Shown here piece after piece: positions 62,172-64,000 of a stretch of DNA of 64,000 nucleotides (its first letter is position 1; each line of letters begins with the position of its first letter). Under the pieces are notes generated by a model, which was not told the DNA's origin, ran no database searches, and saw only the letters and a list, made by a program, of their open reading frames with translations. Source of the DNA: Amycolatopsis sp. WQ 127309 (GTDB lineage Bacteria; Actinomycetota; Actinomycetes; Mycobacteriales; Pseudonocardiaceae); the NCBI RefSeq assembly GCF_023023025.1, contig NZ_CP095481.1:10739001-10803000 (forward strand), given 5' to 3'. A program made the position numbers and the translations under genes.

Positions 62172-62202
62172 CGTCTCTGCTTCTCCTTCTGCTCTGCCCG
62201 GC

Positions 62203-63225
62203 TCAGCGGCCGGACAGGATCTGACCCACGTAGTTGGCGACCGCGCGCACCGCGGCGATCGTGCCGGGGTAGTCCATCCGGGTCGGGCCGACCACCCCCA
62301 TGCCGCCGAGCACCATGTCCTGGCCGTACCCGATCGAGACGACCGAGGTGCTGCGCATCTGCTCGTCCTCATTTTCCTCACCGATGCGCACCGTGATCGC
62401 ACCGGGGTTGCGGGTGGCGGCGAGGAGCTTGAGGACGACGACCTGCTCCTCGAGCGCTTCGAGGACCTGGCGCAGCGAGCCGGGGAAGTCCGCGACGTTG
62501 CGGGTGAGGTTCGCCGTACCGCCCAGGACCAGGCGTTCTTCGGGGTGTTCGGCCAGTGACTCGACCAGCACCGTGCACACGCGGATGAGCGCGTCGCGCA
62601 GTTCGCCGGGCGACTTGTCGGGGAGTTCGGCGACGCGCGCGGCGGCCTCGTTGAGCCGCCGGCCGGCCATCGCGGCGTTGAGCACCGTGCGCAACCGCGC
62701 GACGCCGTCCTCGGTGATGACGTCGCCGAGGTCGACGGTCCGCTGGTCGACGCGGCCGGAGTCGGTGATCAGCACCAGCATGAGCCGGGCCGGGGTCAGC
62801 GGCACCACTTCGAGGTGGCGCACCGCGGCGTTGGTCAGCATCGGGTACTGGACGACGGCGACCTGCCGGGTCAGCTGCGCGAGCAGCCGGACCGAGCGGC
62901 GCAGGACGTCGTCGAGGTCCGTGCCGCTGTCGAGGAACGTCGTGATCGCGCGGCGCTCGGCCGCGCTCAGCGGCTTGATCTCGGACAGCCGGTCGACGAA
63001 GAGCCGGTAGCCCTTGTCGGTCGGGATCCGCCCGGCGCTGGTGTGCGGCTGGGTGATGTAGCCCTCTTCTTCGAGGGTGGCCATGTCGTTGCGCACGGTC
63101 GCGCTGGACACGCCCAGGTTGTGCCGTTCGACGATCGTCTTCGAGCCGACCGGCTCCTGGTTGGAGACGTAGTCGGCGACGATCGCGCGCAGCACGTCGA
63201 AGCGGCGTTCGTCCGCGTTGGCCAC
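62203..63225 (-). CDS. hrcA: Heat-inducible transcription repressor HrcA
   Basis: 340 residues from GTG 63225 (GAGG eight bases upstream; a GTG at 63240 is in frame). [23 protein letters not shown], then [20 protein letters not shown]-terminal GAF-like domain to YVGQILSGR. It represses groEL/dnaK-type operons by binding CIRCE. No CIRCE is visible in its own upstream region. Confidence 0.95.
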   Translation of the reverse strand: MANADERRFDVLRAIVADYVSNQEPVGSKTIVERHNLGVSSATVRNDMATLEEEGYITQPHTSAGRIPTDKGYRLFVDRLSEIKPLSAAERRAITTFLDSGTDLDDVLRRSVRLLAQLTRQVAVVQYPMLTNAAVRHLEVVPLTPARLMLVLITDSGRVDQRTVDLGDVITEDGVARLRTVLNAAMAGRRLNEAAARVAELPDKSPGELRDALIRVCTVLVESLAEHPEERLVLGGTANLTRNVADFPGSLRQVLEALEEQVVVLKLLAATRNPGAITVRIGEENEDEQMRSTSVVSIGYGQDMVLGGMGVVGPTRMDYPGTIAAVRAVANYVGQILSGR

Positions 63226-63436
63226 CCGTTCCTCACCCACTTCGCTCGCTGCTCATGCCGAGTTTACGGAAGCCTGAGCCGGTCGCGCTCAACACCGCCC
63301 GTCTCGCCCCGGGTAAAGAACGGACAAATGAATTCCCATGCGTTGTTCTCGGAAAGATTTTCCGGGTTGTCGGCGGAACCGAAACGGGGTTTGCTGCCTC
63401 TGATCCGCATGCCCTTCCCCGACTTTCGAGGTCGCC

Positions 63437-63871
63437 GTGAACACCACTGAATCCGCTTCGGCCGGTATGCCCGAAATCGCCCGGCGCGCCGCGGAGGCCA
63501 AGGTCCGGCTCCAGCACATCTCGGCGACGGCCACGAGCGCCGACGGCGCCGTCACGGTGACCGTCAACACCAGCGGTGCGCTGCAGGAACTCACCTTCGG
63601 CCCGCGTGCCGACGAGCTGCCGCGCGCCCGCCTCGCCGCCGCCGTCGTGGCCACCGCGAGACGCGCCCAGGTGCAGGCGGCCCAGCAGCTGACGAGCGTG
63701 ATGGCGCCGGTGATCGGCGCCGGCAGCGACGCGATGAAATTCCTCCGGGAACAGATTCCGGAGCCCGAATTGCCCGAAGAGGAATCACCTCGGGATTTCC
63801 CCCGGAAACCGCCGCCGCGGCCGGGTGACGACGAGGACTTCGGCGGCCCGATCCTGCGCCGGGGGCTGTGA
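63437..63871 (+). CDS. YbaB/EbfC-like DNA-binding protein
   Basis: 144 residues from GTG 63437. A helical YbaB-like core (EIARRAAEAKVRLQHISATA, GAVTVTVNTSGALQELTFGP) and a C-terminal Pro/Glu-rich tail. It overlaps the next start by one base (TGATG). YbaB-family genes of this length often precede ESX/WXG100 genes in Pseudonocardiaceae. Divergent from hrcA, with a lower-GC intergenic region carrying an imperfect CGGAAA-n3-TTTCCG dyad. Confidence 0.75.
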   Translation: MNTTESASAGMPEIARRAAEAKVRLQHISATATSADGAVTVTVNTSGALQELTFGPRADELPRARLAAAVVATARRAQVQAAQQLTSVMAPVIGAGSDAMKFLREQIPEPELPEEESPRDFPRKPPPRPGDDEDFGGPILRRGL

Positions 63872-64000
63872 TGGCGGCCATGAAGGTCGACTTCGACGTC
63901 CTCGGCGGCCACGAGGACGAGATCCGCGAGATCGCCGGCCGGGTGCAGCAGGCGCTCGACGCCGCGGGCACCGCCCAGGCGCTCGACTTCGACGCGTTCG
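63871..64000 (+). CDS. WXG100/EspC-like type VII secretion protein (partial)
   Basis: 43 codons to the window end, from ATG 63871: MAAMKVDFDVLGGHEDEIRE and a helical continuation (IAGRVQQALDAAGTAQALDF). Start and helix resemble EspC/DUF2580 or WXG100 proteins, which follow YbaB genes in type VII secretion loci. Most of the gene lies outside the window. Confidence 0.55.
   Translation, partial: MAAMKVDFDVLGGHEDEIREIAGRVQQALDAAGTAQALDFDAF

Overview
The window is very GC-rich, uses GTG and TTG starts freely, and carries a conserved actinobacterial gene block: hrcA-dnaJ-rsmE-(HIT)-phoH-ybeY-corC-(CDA-like)-era-recO-uppS-zur/arsR-glyS-dgt-dnaG. This is the order known from the Mycobacterium tuberculosis Rv2374c-Rv2343c region, with insertions. 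The Pro/Gly/Gln-rich small membrane proteins, tandem class F sortases and a repeated palindrome suggest a Pseudonocardiaceae member, most likely Amycolatopsis-like. The genus is an inference; no rRNA is present to confirm it.

Layout. (1) 1-15,050 is an accessory, metabolic and regulatory stretch: a partial NB-ARC/TPR regulator, a TetR-controlled membrane protein, a prenylcysteine methyltransferase-like enzyme, a PAP2 phosphatase, a two-gene operon (FMN glutamate-synthase-like protein plus PoxB-type pyruvate oxidase), DUF2855, a P450 and a TetR/aldo-keto reductase/SDR module. (2) 15,050-23,500 is the least conserved part. It holds decayed two-component genes and a broken secreted protein, then a two-gene operon pairing a FAD/NAD(P)-binding protein with an Enzyme I-like PEP-utilising protein that has no HPr-binding domain. 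Small hypotheticals, an SDR/SnoaL/MerR group and another broken gene follow. It ends at a tRNA-Asn with a terminator directly behind it. (3) 23,700-33,500 contains dnaG and its neighbours, an ECF41-type sigma factor close to two carboxymuconolactone-decarboxylase-family genes, a TetR regulator, a Ser/Thr kinase and small enzymes. (4) 34,200-43,000 contains a bacterial serpin translationally coupled to a large membrane protein, a tandem-repeat intergenic region, dgt, a YdcF-like protein and an ABC transporter/two-component operon. (5) 43,000-64,000 is the housekeeping block, interrupted by a sortase/anchored-protein operon, a zinc-related regulator pair facing a DUF318/TIGR03943 permease pair, and a group of RDD and CD225/dispanin-like proteins next to era. 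The last genes (YbaB-like and a WXG100/EspC-like partial) start a type VII secretion-type locus.

How genes appear to work together: several regulators sit beside palindromes that are probably their own operators (2364-2451, 12829-12864, 22257-22285, 30385-30424). The ECF41 factor has a matching promoter-like sequence upstream of a neighbouring CMD gene. Many gene pairs in the conserved block overlap by 4 bp (ATGA, GTGA or TTGA), which indicates translational coupling. Strongest candidates for something new: the FAD/Enzyme I-like operon, the serpin/membrane-protein pair, the tandem class F sortases with their PDTG-type substrate, and the repeat structures at 37309-37448 and 43051-43101.
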